A DNA stretch of 48,784 nucleotides from Pseudomonadota bacterium (lineage in GTDB: Bacteria > Pseudomonadota > Gammaproteobacteria > Steroidobacterales > SZUA-146). This document shows, in pieces, positions 1 to 8,979 of the stretch. Numbering within the stretch: the first letter of the stretch is position 1; every line of letters begins with the position of its first letter. The notes below the pieces were generated by a model. The model had not been told where the DNA came from. It saw only the letters and a list, made by a program, of their open reading frames with translations, and did not search any database. Where the stretch lies: positions 1 to 48,784 of the forward strand of contig JBCCHD010000026.1 of the NCBI GenBank assembly GCA_039028935.1. The letters run 5' to 3'. The translations under genes and the position numbers were made by a program.

Positions 1-248
1 GCAGCACGTGTGCCTCGATCGGGTTCCGAGAAAGATCAGAAGTTGGAGCGCGTATCCGCCGAGGTGTGAAGACCTTGCACTCGTTAGTTCTGCTCCTTTG
101 CTGTCAATCCCATGTGGTCGGCGACCGTGAGGTAGACAATGGAACAGTCGCGCTGCGTGCGCAAAATGGGGACGACTTAGGGTCGCAACCCATTGAAAAC
201 GTAGTGGAACTATTCGCCGATCTGGTTGCCAAACGCAGCCGTGTATAG
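1..248 (+). CDS. thrS: Threonine--tRNA ligase, C-terminal end (5' truncated by window)
   Basis: The frame is open from the window edge to TAG at 246-248. Its last ~45 residues contain VVGDREVDNGTVALR and GDDLGS, which match the end of the ThrS anticodon-binding domain (family form VVGDKEVENGTVAVR...DLGS). ThrS charges tRNA-Thr, and thrS directly upstream of infC is the usual gammaproteobacterial order. The part before base ~110 fits poorly: an IGARIR-like piece is visible, but about six extra residues lie between it and VVGD, and ThrS-like fragments appear in the other two frames. This suggests indels, either sequence error at a contig edge or real damage. The identity of the tail is fairly sure; the state of the gene is not. 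Confidence 0.7.
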   Translation, partial: STCASIGFRERSEVGARIRRGVKTLHSLVLLLCCQSHVVGDREVDNGTVALRAQNGDDLGSQPIENVVELFADLVAKRSRV

Positions 249-254
249 CCATTT

Positions 255-269
255 GGGAGTAAGAATATA
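255..269 (+). promoter_or_regulatory. infC ribosome binding site with probable AUA start codon
   Basis: GGGAG at 255-259 is followed after 7 bases by ATA at 267-269, in frame with infC through GCT TCG ATG. The spacing is ideal for the ATA and too long for the ATG at 276. IF-3 represses its own mRNA in E. coli by rejecting a non-standard AUU start, so a rare start here has a clear rationale. The start assignment is inferred from spacing alone. Confidence 0.5.
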
Positions 270-275
270 GCTTCG

Positions 276-791
276 ATGAATTCAAAACGTACCCGGCGTA
301 ATCAGGATATTACGGCGCCGGAACTGCGTGTGATAGACGCCGAAGGCGAACAGCAGGGCATTATGAGCCGTGCCGACGCCCTCGATTTTGCCTCTAACCT
401 AGGACTGGATCTGGTCGAGGTCTCGCCTAACGCCGAGCCCCCCGTCTGCCGTGTCATGGACTATGGGAAATACTTGTTTGAGGAGAACAAGAAAGCCCAT
501 CAGGCCAAGAAAAAGCAGAAGCAGATTCAGGTTAAGGAAATCAAGTTTCGCCCTGGTACAGAAGAGGGTGACTATCAGGTCAAACTGAAGAAGTTGCTGA
601 AGTTTTTAGAAGGCGGTGACAAAGCCAAAGTGACGCTGCGGTTTCGCGGACGTGAAATGGCCCACCGCGACGTCGGTGCCGCGATGCTCAAACGCGTCGA
701 GGCCGACCTAGAAGAGATTGCACAGGTGGAGCAACACCCGAAAATGGAAGGCCGACAGATGGTCATGGTGTTTGCACCGCGTAAGCATTAA
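276..791 (+). CDS. infC: Translation initiation factor IF-3
   Basis: IF-3 binds the 30S subunit, discriminates the initiator tRNA and start codon, and prevents premature 50S joining. The 171-residue protein has the family core: [22 protein letters not shown] (given here only as a landmark near residues 44-65) in the N-domain, a lysine-rich linker (residues ~72-85), and [16 protein letters not shown] and RFRGREMAH in the C-domain. The ATG at 276 is the first standard start, but its only Shine-Dalgarno candidate, GGGAG at 255-259, is 16 bases away. An in-frame AUA at 267-269 sits 7 bases from that site and is probably the real start, as with the AUU start of E. coli infC. It lies 18-27 bases after thrS. 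Confidence 0.96.
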   Translation: MNSKRTRRNQDITAPELRVIDAEGEQQGIMSRADALDFASNLGLDLVEVSPNAEPPVCRVMDYGKYLFEENKKAHQAKKKQKQIQVKEIKFRPGTEEGDYQVKLKKLLKFLEGGDKAKVTLRFRGREMAHRDVGAAMLKRVEADLEEIAQVEQHPKMEGRQMVMVFAPRKH

Positions 792-833
792 TCGCCAGCG
801 AGAGTTGGCACGCACGACCTAAAACAGAAAAGC

Positions 834-888
834 AGTGAATGGGGCAGCCCATCACTCACCTGATCACCCCGCTGTGGTGGAGACAGGT
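834..888 (+). promoter_or_regulatory. Two tandem hairpins in the infC-rpmI gap, candidate ribosomal-protein leader
   Basis: Hairpin 1 pairs AGTGA (834-838) with TCACT (852-856) and TGGG (840-843) with CCCA (848-851) around the loop GCAG. Hairpin 2 pairs ACCTG (858-862) with CAGGT (884-888) and CACC (865-868) with GGTG (876-879). They end 6 bases before the rpmI Shine-Dalgarno GGAG (895-898). In E. coli, L20 represses rpmI-rplT by binding structured RNA in this same gap. The pairing is directly visible; binding by L20 is inferred. Confidence 0.5.
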
Positions 889-904
889 CAAAACGGAGTA
901 AGTC

Positions 905-1102
905 ATGTCTAAGATGAAGACCAATCGGGGCGCGGCCAAGCGCTTCAAACGCACGGGTAAGGGCGGCTTCAAACGCAAGCAGTCCCACCTTCGCCATATC
1001 CTCACCAAGAAAAGCAGCAAGCGTAAGCGCCACCTGCGATCCGTCGAGCAAGTTGCCGAATGCGATCTCAAGTCCGTTCGTCGTATGTTGCCGTTTGTTT
1101 AA
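905..1102 (+). CDS. rpmI: 50S ribosomal protein bL35
   Basis: A 65-residue, very basic protein of normal bL35 length. It begins [20 protein letters not shown] and contains the typical [14 protein letters not shown] segment. It is a structural protein of the large subunit. The start is supported by GGAG at 895-898, seven bases upstream. It sits between infC and rplT as in most bacteria, and translation is probably controlled with rplT through the upstream hairpins. Confidence 0.97.
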   Translation: MSKMKTNRGAAKRFKRTGKGGFKRKQSHLRHILTKKSSKRKRHLRSVEQVAECDLKSVRRMLPFV

Positions 1103-1114
1103 AGGAGAGTTGAG

Positions 1115-1474
1115 ATGGCACGAGTAAAACGCGGCGTCATTGCACGAGCACGCCACAAGAAAGTTATTAATAAAGCGAAGGGGTATTACGGTGCCCGTCG
1201 CAACGTCTATCGAGTCGCCAAGCAGGCCGTCATTAAAGCCGGTCAATACGCGTATCGCGATCGTCGTAACCGCAAGCGTGAATTCCGCGCGCTGTGGATC
1301 ACTCGCATCAATGCGGCGGCCCGCATGCACGGGTTGTCCTACAGCCGTTTGATCGACGGACTCAAAAAGTCGTCGGTGGAGATCGACCGCAAAGTACTGG
1401 CGGATATCGCTGTGTTTGATCCAGAAGGTTTTGGTGCTATCGCCGAACAAGCCAAGGCTGGACTTTCGCAGTAA
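1115..1474 (+). CDS. rplT: 50S ribosomal protein bL20
   Basis: A 119-residue protein of exact family length. It starts [18 protein letters not shown] and carries the conserved [20 protein letters not shown] and [19 protein letters not shown] stretches. bL20 is an early-assembly protein of the 50S subunit that binds 23S rRNA. In E. coli it also represses the operon. Its start follows rpmI by 12 bases with AGGAGAG just upstream. A terminator-like hairpin follows at 1512-1542. Confidence 0.97.
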   Translation: MARVKRGVIARARHKKVINKAKGYYGARRNVYRVAKQAVIKAGQYAYRDRRNRKREFRALWITRINAAARMHGLSYSRLIDGLKKSSVEIDRKVLADIAVFDPEGFGAIAEQAKAGLSQ

Positions 1475-1511
1475 ATCCCGGGTGCTTGCGCCCACCGAAC
1501 GTTTTTACGAG

Positions 1512-1542
1512 AAGGGAAAGGCCTCGGTCTTTCCCTTTTTTT
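1512..1542 (+). terminator. Rho-independent terminator or attenuator between rplT and pheS
   Basis: AAGGGAAAG (1512-1520) pairs with CTTTCCCTT (1529-1537) around an 8-base loop, and the 3' arm runs into seven T residues (1536-1542). The hairpin ends 16 bases before the pheS start. It could end the infC-rpmI-rplT transcript or act as an attenuator of pheST, as the hairpin in the E. coli pheM leader region does. Confidence 0.75.
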
Positions 1543-1549
1543 GTCTTAA

Positions 1550-2575
<1,026 letters not shown>

Positions 2576-2592
2576 CCGACAGGAAACGAACA

Positions 2593-4968
2593 ATGTTAAT
2601 CAGTGAATCCTGGTTGCGTGAACTGGTCAATCCCGAGTTGTCGACAAAAGCGCTGGCTCATCAGATCACCATGGCTGGGCTCGAAGTCGACGGTATCGAA
2701 CTGGCCGCACCGGAGTTTAAAGGCGTGGTGATCGGCAAGGTGCTGGACACCGAGCAACATCCTGATGCCGAAAAACTTCGCGTCTGCACCGTCGACATCG
2801 GTGCCAGTGAACCATCGCGTATCGTGTGCGGTGCGCCCAATGTGCGCGCGGGATTGACGGTCGCGGTGGCGACAGTTGGCGCGCGCCTGCCCGGAAAAAT
2901 TAAAATACGTAAAGCCAAGCTGCGCGGCGTCGAGTCACACGGCATGATTTGCTCGAGTCGTGAGCTTGGGCTAGGTGATGAGCACGACGGCATTATGGAG
3001 CTGCCGGACCTGCCGATTGGTCAGGATTTTCGCGACGTGTTTGGGCTTGACGATCACGTTATCGAATTGGGATTGACGCCTAACCGAGGCGATTGCCTTG
3101 GGATGTTTGGCGTAGCCCGCGACGTGGCAGCACTGAACCAGCAACAGTTCGACGCGCCCAAAGCCGCTGCCATTGCCGCGCAAGTTGACGATCAGATCGC
3201 CATTCACTTGGATGCGCCAGATTACTGCGCGCGCTATTGCGGTCGCGTTGTCCGCCACATCCGCACCGATGCCCAAACGCCGGTTTGGATGGTTGAGCGT
3301 CTGCGTCGTGCCGGTATTCGCGCGATCCATCCGGTGGTGGATATCACCAACTACGTGATGATCGAAAGCGGTAAGCCTATGCACGGATTCGATCTTAAAA
3401 CGATGAATGGCGATGTGCGCGTGAGGCTTGCCGAGCCCGGTGAGGCACTCACGTTGTTGGACGGTCGTGAAATCACCTTGGATAGCGATATTCTGGTGAT
3501 TGCCGACGATAGCGGCGCGCGTGCGCTCGGTGGAATCATGGGTGGCTCAGACTCAGGTGTCAGTGATGCGACGACCGACGTCTTTTTCGAAAGCGCGTAT
3601 TTTGACCCGCTGAACATTGCGGGCAAGGCGCGGCGATTTGGTCTACACACCGATGCGTCTCATCGCTTCGAACGCGGTGTGGATCCAGACCTGTGCGCCG
3701 ATAGTATTGAGCGCGCCACTGAGTTACTGCTGGCGATTTGCGGCGGAGAACCCGGGCCGGTGGTCACGGCGGAGGTTACCGAGCATTTGCCCAAACCCGC
3801 GCAGATCGAGCTAGAGCATGCCCATTTAGAGCGCCTGATTGGTCGCGCGTACGAACGAACCGAGGTGACGCAGATTTTTCGGTCTTTGGGCTGCGACGTG
3901 AGCGAAACGGATGCAGGCTGGCAGGTGACGGCGCCGACGTATCGATTTGATTTGGCGATTGCCGAAGACCTGATCGAAGAGGTGGTGCGTATTCATGGCT
4001 ATGATGAGGTTGAGCCCAAGGCCGCCGTAGCGGAGCTCGGCATGGGCGCGGCGCGCGAGTCGAACGTGGATTCGATGCGTATGCGCGACTATTTGGTGGC
4101 GCGTGGATACCACGAGGCGATTACGTATTCCTTCGTTGATCCGAAATGGCACGCGCTGTTGGTTCCCAATGTGACACCTCTGCCATTGAGCAATCCGATT
4201 TCGTCGGATCTGTCGGTGATGCGTGCCGGGTTGTTGCCGGGTCTTCTGGGGGCTGTGAAGAAGAATCTGAGCCGGCAGAAAACGCGCGTGCGTTTATATG
4301 AGGCAGGATTGAGGTTTATTCCTCAAAATAATGAAATTAAACAGGAAAATGTGATCGGCATCATAGCAACTGGTGCCCGGTATGCAGAACAATGGGGACA
4401 GGACAGTCACTCTGTGGGCTTTTTCGACGTAAAGTTGGATGTCGAAACCTTGCTCACGATGGGAGGCATGGACCGCCAGATTGATTTTGTCGCTGACCAG
4501 CATCCGGTGCTTCACCCCGGACAAACCGCTCGAATCGTGGTGAATGGGGAAGACGCAGGCTGGCTTGGCACATTGCACCCAAGGGTGGCTAAAAACGCCG
4601 AAGTCGAGGGAAATGTCGTCTATTGCGAGCTAATTGAATCGGTCGCTATGGCGGCCAGCGTGCCGCAGTTTGCGCCGCTGTCGAAATATCCGGCGGTGCG
4701 GCGTGACCTCGCAATGATCGTGCCAGAATCGGTCTCAATCGAGCGGATCTTGGCGACGGCAGAGTCGGCGGCGCCAGCGTCGCTCAAAGATTTGCGAGTG
4801 TTTGATATTTATCGAGGAAAAGGCATAGAAGATGGTGCAAAAAGTGTCGCTTTAGGCTTGATTTTACAGGATTCTTCGCGCACTCTAACCGATGTGGAAA
4901 TCGACGCCGCGATGGCTGAAATTGCCGCTCAATTACAAGAAAACCTGCAAGCAAAAATAAGAGATTAG
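2593..4968 (+). CDS. pheT: Phenylalanine--tRNA ligase beta subunit
   Basis: A 791-residue protein of normal bacterial PheT length. It has an N-terminal tRNA-binding OB domain (~39-150, with [20 protein letters not shown]), a B3/B4 editing domain with [11 protein letters not shown] near its end, a B5 domain (~400-480), a catalytic-like core and a C-terminal ferredoxin-fold anticodon-binding domain ([12 protein letters not shown] to the end). The beta subunit binds tRNA and clears mischarged Tyr. The ATG is preceded by AGGAAACGAAC. ihfA starts two bases after its stop, as in many gammaproteobacteria. Confidence 0.97.
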   Translation: MLISESWLRELVNPELSTKALAHQITMAGLEVDGIELAAPEFKGVVIGKVLDTEQHPDAEKLRVCTVDIGASEPSRIVCGAPNVRAGLTVAVATVGARLPGKIKIRKAKLRGVESHGMICSSRELGLGDEHDGIMELPDLPIGQDFRDVFGLDDHVIELGLTPNRGDCLGMFGVARDVAALNQQQFDAPKAAAIAAQVDDQIAIHLDAPDYCARYCGRVVRHIRTDAQTPVWMVERLRRAGIRAIHPVVDITNYVMIESGKPMHGFDLKTMNGDVRVRLAEPGEALTLLDGREITLDSDILVIADDSGARALGGIMGGSDSGVSDATTDVFFESAYFDPLNIAGKARRFGLHTDASHRFERGVDPDLCADSIERATELLLAICGGEPGPVVTAEVTEHLPKPAQIELEHAHLERLIGRAYERTEVTQIFRSLGCDVSETDAGWQVTAPTYRFDLAIAEDLIEEVVRIHGYDEVEPKAAVAELGMGAARESNVDSMRMRDYLVARGYHEAITYSFVDPKWHALLVPNVTPLPLSNPISSDLSVMRAGLLPGLLGAVKKNLSRQKTRVRLYEAGLRFIPQNNEIKQENVIGIIATGARYAEQWGQDSHSVGFFDVKLDVETLLTMGGMDRQIDFVADQHPVLHPGQTARIVVNGEDAGWLGTLHPRVAKNAEVEGNVVYCELIESVAMAASVPQFAPLSKYPAVRRDLAMIVPESVSIERILATAESAAPASLKDLRVFDIYRGKGIEDGAKSVALGLILQDSSRTLTDVEIDAAMAEIAAQLQENLQAKIRD

Positions 4969-4970
4969 GA

Positions 4971-5270
4971 ATGGCCCTCACAAAAGCAGATATGGCCGAG
5001 TCGTTGTTTGACGAACTTGGACTTAACAAGCGTGAAGCACGCGAACTCGTCGACGTGTTTTTCGAAGACCTACGTGTCTCGCTAGCCAGTGGCGAGCAAG
5101 TCAAATTATCCGGATTCGGCAATTTCGACCTGCGTGACAAGAATCAGCGTCCCGGTCGCAACCCGAAAACCGGCGAAGAGATCCCGATCAGCGCGCGACG
5201 CGTTGTGACGTTCCGCCCGGGCCAAAAACTGAAATCACGAGTAGAGGCCTATGCTGGAAGCGGGGAATAA
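4971..5270 (+). CDS. ihfA: Integration host factor subunit alpha
   Basis: A 99-residue HU/IHF-family protein. It has [20 protein letters not shown] at the N-terminus, the family signature [20 protein letters not shown] on the DNA-binding arm and [14 protein letters not shown] at the end. IHF is a heterodimer that bends DNA about 180 degrees at specific sites; the alpha assignment rests on its place after pheT. It starts two bases after the pheT stop, and its last 20 bases overlap the next gene. Confidence 0.95.
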   Translation: MALTKADMAESLFDELGLNKREARELVDVFFEDLRVSLASGEQVKLSGFGNFDLRDKNQRPGRNPKTGEEIPISARRVVTFRPGQKLKSRVEAYAGSGE

Positions 5271-5607
5271 CAACGAACTGCCGCCGATTCCGGGGAAGCG
5301 GTATTTCACGATTGGGGAAGTCAGCGAATTGTGCGGCGTCAAGCCTCACGTGCTTCGCTATTGGGAGCAGGAGTTTCCGCAGCTCAAGCCCGTGAAACGC
5401 CGGGGCAACCGGCGCTACTATCAGCGGCAGGACGTCATCATCATCCGTCAAATCCGAAGTTTGCTGTATGAGGAAGGCTTCACTATCGGCGGCGCACGCC
5501 AACGATTGACGGGCGACGAGGCACGTGAAGACGTTTCTCAGAGCCAGCAAATCATCCGCCAAATGCGCACGGAGCTAGAGGACATCCTCAAAATCCTGCG
5601 CCGCTAG
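5251..5607 (+). CDS. MerR-family transcriptional regulator
   Basis: A 118-residue protein with one MerR-type winged helix-turn-helix: [20 protein letters not shown], then WEQEFPQL and [10 protein letters not shown] (residues ~17-60). A short C-terminal helix follows ([17 protein letters not shown]), probably for dimerisation, with no effector-binding domain and no metal-binding cysteines. It overlaps the end of ihfA by 20 bases, with GAGG (5244-5247) upstream. This small MerR gene between ihfA and tRNA-Pro is conserved in pseudomonads and relatives. Its target is not known to me. Confidence 0.93.
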   Translation: MLEAGNNNELPPIPGKRYFTIGEVSELCGVKPHVLRYWEQEFPQLKPVKRRGNRRYYQRQDVIIIRQIRSLLYEEGFTIGGARQRLTGDEAREDVSQSQQIIRQMRTELEDILKILRR

Positions 5608-5658
5608 CATCGCGTTCGGTGGTCGAATCCATCGTTGATCATTATCCGTTTTTGGGCA

Positions 5659-5687
5659 TTGTCGTGGGGCGCTAATCCCTCTATGAT
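5659..5687 (+). promoter_or_regulatory. Probable sigma-70 promoter of tRNA-Pro
   Basis: TTGTCG (5659-5664) and TATGAT (5682-5687) are separated by 17 bases. The sequence after the -10 is GC-rich (GAGCGCCCGC), the kind of discriminator found at stringently controlled stable-RNA promoters. The predicted start near 5694 leaves about 35 bases of leader before the mature tRNA. Confidence 0.6.
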
Positions 5688-5728
5688 GAGCGCCCGCAGC
5701 CGTCATCACGGTGCCTGAAAGTTACAGT

Positions 5729-5805
<77 letters not shown>

Positions 5806-5885
5806 ATCAACTTTCATCGAATACTGCTCAACCTCGCCGCCTCAGCGTGACCCCCCCCTTGGGTGCGTTTGGGTGCCGTCTGTGC

Positions 5886-6941
5886 TCAGGTGATCACGAT
5901 GTTGGACGATCCCGGCAGCTGCGACGCGAAAGTGGAACCCAAGAGTGTCGACGGCGTGTACGCGCCGCTCAGGTCCGCACGTTCCAGTAAATGACGGCTA
6001 GCAGCGATCGCGGCCTCAACCGTGAAGGCGTACGCATTGGCCGTAACAAGCCGCGCGCTGCGCACACTCCCTTCGGCATTGCGCACTTCACCCCAGACAT
6101 AGGTCCGGTCAGTCTCGCGCTGATGTTCCGTCGGGCCATGCACGCGCTTGTCGATTTCCTTGTGCAACATACGCTGTACCCATCGCCACCCGAGCGCGCC
6201 ACGAAATGCATCGAGACGACGCAATCGCTTGATGAGCGACTCGGAAGCCGGAATGTAGGTCTCAATCGAACCAATGCCCGTGGTGTGATAGGCGGTGGCG
6301 ACGTCGCCCCAGGGAATGGTCATCGCGGACTTGTTGCCATTACCGAAGTCGATTTGACGGTCTCGATACGCGAGCGGCACCTCAATGAGTTCGCCTTCCT
6401 GTCGAACACGACCACCGTTAGGTAGCGTCGCAACCGTTGTTTTTGCCGTGCCTGGACTCAGCACCGTGTTAGCGTCAAACCCCAGTGCCAGGTGGGTCGC
6501 ATCCTCCATCGCGTGTTTCAGTGTGGCGGCCAAACAATCGGTCGGTACCACATCAAAGCCGACACCGGGACACAGCACAATGCCCGACGTTTTGGCGGCA
6601 TGATGGCGAGACTGGGCGTATTCAAACACATCGATTTCGCCGGTGATATCGAGATAGTGTGTGTGTGTGTCGAGGCACGCATCGATTAAGGGCTGCGCCG
6701 TGTGCGCGAACGGGCCGGCGCAATTAAGAACGACTGAGACGTCGTTTAAATGTCGTCGTAAGCGCTCGCGCTCATCGAGATCGACGACCAGCTGTTTGCA
6801 GCCCGTATCGCCCGCGAGGCGGGTCAGAGGGCCGGCCGAGCGGCCGCTGATCAGGGGCTGAAGGTCGCGCGATCGGGCTTCTTGGACGATGAGTTTCCCG
6901 GTATAACCATACGCGCCATATATCAGCCAATTGTCTGCCAT
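5886..6941 (-). CDS. Saccharopine dehydrogenase-like NAD(P)-binding oxidoreductase
   Basis: A 351-residue protein with a Rossmann dinucleotide-binding motif at the N-terminus (IYGAYGYTGKLI) and VLNCAGPFAHTAQPLIDAC, THYLDITGE and PGVGFDVVPTDCLAA, all typical of the saccharopine dehydrogenase/trans-acting enoyl reductase superfamily. The substrate cannot be read from the sequence, and lysine biosynthesis is not implied. It is transcribed away from the phosphatase-like and kinase-like genes to its right; a TACAAT (complement of 6974-6979) could be its -10. A (GT)7 run lies inside the gene at 6657-6670, coding DTHTH. Confidence 0.85.
   Translation of the reverse strand: MADNWLIYGAYGYTGKLIVQEARSRDLQPLISGRSAGPLTRLAGDTGCKQLVVDLDERERLRRHLNDVSVVLNCAGPFAHTAQPLIDACLDTHTHYLDITGEIDVFEYAQSRHHAAKTSGIVLCPGVGFDVVPTDCLAATLKHAMEDATHLALGFDANTVLSPGTAKTTVATLPNGGRVRQEGELIEVPLAYRDRQIDFGNGNKSAMTIPWGDVATAYHTTGIGSIETYIPASESLIKRLRRLDAFRGALGWRWVQRMLHKEIDKRVHGPTEHQRETDRTYVWGEVRNAEGSVRSARLVTANAYAFTVEAAIAASRHLLERADLSGAYTPSTLLGSTFASQLPGSSNIVIT
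6657..6670. repeat. (GT)7 dinucleotide repeat inside a coding region
   Basis: Seven perfect GT units lie inside the oxidoreductase gene, in frame as read here. Family members usually have a short Gly/Thr-His-Tyr stretch at this point, so the present length looks like the functional one. Gain or loss of one unit would shift the frame about 95 codons from the start. Confidence 0.9.
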
Positions 6942-7007
6942 GCGCGCGATCTCTCCCTATAAAAACTGCGCGCATTGTAGCGTAAATACGCTCGATGGGT
7001 ATGCGTG

Positions 7008-7036
7008 TTGACTCGCCCTCGACACCTCCCTATGTT
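7008..7036 (+). promoter_or_regulatory. Probable sigma-70 promoter for the phosphatase-like/kinase pair
   Basis: TTGACT (7008-7013) and TATGTT (7031-7036) with a 17-base spacer. The predicted start near 7043 is 25 bases before the ATG at 7068. No other good pair is seen on the plus strand in this gap. Confidence 0.5.
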
Positions 7037-7067
7037 AGCCATTCCGATCCGCGTTGGATGATTTGAT

Positions 7068-7835
7068 ATGCCAAGTTTAGTGCTCGTACGTCATGGGCAA
7101 GCCTCATTTGGGGCAGAAAATTATGATCAGCTTTCTGATCTCGGTCGCCGTCAGGCGGCCGCGACGGGTGTGCATTTGGCCAAGCTCGGTATCAAACCGA
7201 CACAGGTCTATTCTGGCCAGCTTGAACGTCAGAAAGACTCCGCACTGCTTGCGATGAAAGCTATGGGTCTTTCGCCTTCCATTGAATCGCTAGAAGCCTT
7301 TAACGAATACGATTCCGATGGCGTGTTTAAGGCATTTTTACCGGCGGTCTTGGATCGCTTTCCAGCGATTCGCGATCAACTCAAGCCGGACGATTTTAGT
7401 TTGCTCAAGGACCGCAAAATTTTTCGCACACTGTTTTTTCCGGTATTGACCCAATGGATTGACGAGCAAGTCGTCGAACCGGGTACGGTCGAGGCCGCGC
7501 TCCAGGACGAGGGCAAGGTGCTTGCGCCAAACGGTCAGCCCTATGAGCCATGGGGGCGGTTTCGCACCCGAGTCCTGCAGGGCGTGGACGACGTTCTTGC
7601 GAAACTCGACGAGGACGACTGCGCGTTCGTGTTCACGTCAGGCGGCACAATTTCCGTGACCATGACCTATGCGTTGGCCACAGCCGATGTGCGCTTTGCC
7701 GAGTTTAATTGGCGAACGGCGAATGCGTCGATTACCCGATTTATGGCCACCGACCGGGGCTTAGAACTTGAATCGTACAACCAATACGGGCATCTCAATG
7801 CCCCTGAGCAACAGCTCAAAGTCACCCATCTTTAG
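7068..7835 (+). CDS. Histidine phosphatase-fold protein, second catalytic His replaced
   Basis: A 255-residue protein of the histidine phosphatase (phosphoglycerate mutase-like) superfamily. The N-terminus has the phospho-acceptor motif LVLVRHGQASFG (RHG at residues 8-10) and LSDLGRRQAAATG. In active members a second His sits in a late VxHGG motif. Here that position reads VFTSGGTISV, with Ser in place of His, so ordinary phosphatase activity is doubtful. It lies 34 bases before the APH-like kinase and probably shares its transcript. The fold is sure; the function is open. Confidence 0.9.
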   Translation: MPSLVLVRHGQASFGAENYDQLSDLGRRQAAATGVHLAKLGIKPTQVYSGQLERQKDSALLAMKAMGLSPSIESLEAFNEYDSDGVFKAFLPAVLDRFPAIRDQLKPDDFSLLKDRKIFRTLFFPVLTQWIDEQVVEPGTVEAALQDEGKVLAPNGQPYEPWGRFRTRVLQGVDDVLAKLDEDDCAFVFTSGGTISVTMTYALATADVRFAEFNWRTANASITRFMATDRGLELESYNQYGHLNAPEQQLKVTHL

Positions 7836-7869
7836 ACGCTGATTGACAGCTAACCCCGAAGGAATCGCC

Positions 7870-8943
7870 ATGAGTGATCTTATTGATAGCGCGGACCCGC
7901 AGCGCGATAGCGAACAGCTTGATCAAGCGGTGCTTGAGCGTTATCTGCTCGAGCAAAACGTTATTCACGAGCCGATTTCGGCCATAACCCAATTTTCGGG
8001 CGGCGCATCGAATCTGACTTACCGCGTACAAAGCGGTGAGCTCGATCTGATCTTGCGTCGGCCGCCGTTCGGTCACAAAGCCAAAACCGCCCACGATATG
8101 TCGCGGGAAGTGACGGTACTGTCCGCGCTCAGCCCACATCTGGCTGTCTGCCCCAAGCCCGTGCATTTTTGTGAGGACGAAGCGGTTATGGGGTCACCTT
8201 TTTATCTTATGGAGCGAATTGCTGGGGTGATAATTCGCCGCGAAATGCCGCCCGCGCTGAGCGCTCAACCCGGATTGTACGAACGCATGTGTCAAGAATT
8301 TGCCGACCAACTTGTGGCGTTGCATACCTTGGATCCGGCTGCCGTGGGACTGGCGGACTTCGGCAAACCGGAAGGCTATGTCGCGCGACAGGTCAACGGC
8401 TGGATCAGCCGTCTCGAAGCGGCTGTCACTCAAAACACGCTGTCGTTCGATGCACTCGCTAACTGGCTAATCGACCATATGCCTGATGACCATGTGGAGT
8501 CAGCCATCATTCACAATGATTATAAGTTTGATAACGTCATCTGGAGTGAGCAGAGCCTGTTGGACAACGCGCCGCGGATTATTGGCGTACTGGATTGGGA
8601 AATGGCAACGCTCGGCGATCCGCTCATGGATCTTGGGTCGACGCTGGCGTATTGGGTTGAAGCCGGCGATCCCGCGCCCCTCATTGCAACGGGCATGATG
8701 CCGACCTATCTACCCGGCATGCTGTCGCGTCAGGGATTCAGCGATCACTATGTGGCGCAGCGGGGATGGGATTCGCACGATATGGCCTACTACCGAACAT
8801 TTGGTCTTTTTCGTCTGGCTGTGATTGTCCAGCAGATTTACTATCGCTTCGATCTTAAGCAAACAGACAATCCCATGTTTGCCGGATTCGGTGATTTGGC
8901 CAATTTACTCATTCATACCGCGGGTCAAGCCGCGCACGCATAG
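7870..8943 (+). CDS. Aminoglycoside phosphotransferase-fold kinase (ACAD10/LvaA type)
   Basis: The ATG at 7870 is chosen because GAAGGA (7858-7863) precedes it; 357 residues. The kinase-like fold shows FSGGASNLTYRV (nucleotide loop), the catalytic loop IIHNDYKFDNVIW and the metal-binding GVLDWEMATLGDPLMDLG. All needed residues are present. This family includes LvaA and the kinase domain of ACAD10, which phosphorylate 4-hydroxyacyl-CoA to prepare dehydration. A role in hydroxyacyl-CoA or lipid breakdown is more likely than antibiotic resistance. It follows the phosphatase-fold gene directly. The substrate is inferred from family only. Confidence 0.88.
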   Translation: MSDLIDSADPQRDSEQLDQAVLERYLLEQNVIHEPISAITQFSGGASNLTYRVQSGELDLILRRPPFGHKAKTAHDMSREVTVLSALSPHLAVCPKPVHFCEDEAVMGSPFYLMERIAGVIIRREMPPALSAQPGLYERMCQEFADQLVALHTLDPAAVGLADFGKPEGYVARQVNGWISRLEAAVTQNTLSFDALANWLIDHMPDDHVESAIIHNDYKFDNVIWSEQSLLDNAPRIIGVLDWEMATLGDPLMDLGSTLAYWVEAGDPAPLIATGMMPTYLPGMLSRQGFSDHYVAQRGWDSHDMAYYRTFGLFRLAVIVQQIYYRFDLKQTDNPMFAGFGDLANLLIHTAGQAAHA

Positions 8944-8979
8944 ATCAGCAATGTCTAGCCCGTTGCCTTGACGCTGTAA

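Noticed and set aside
5886-6941. Lysine-pathway saccharopine dehydrogenase
   Set aside because: Only the NAD(P)-binding family is shared. No other lysine genes are near, and bacteria of this class use the diaminopimelate route.
7870-8943. Aminoglycoside resistance gene
   Set aside because: The sequence fits the ACAD10/LvaA-type branch of the fold and the context is metabolic.
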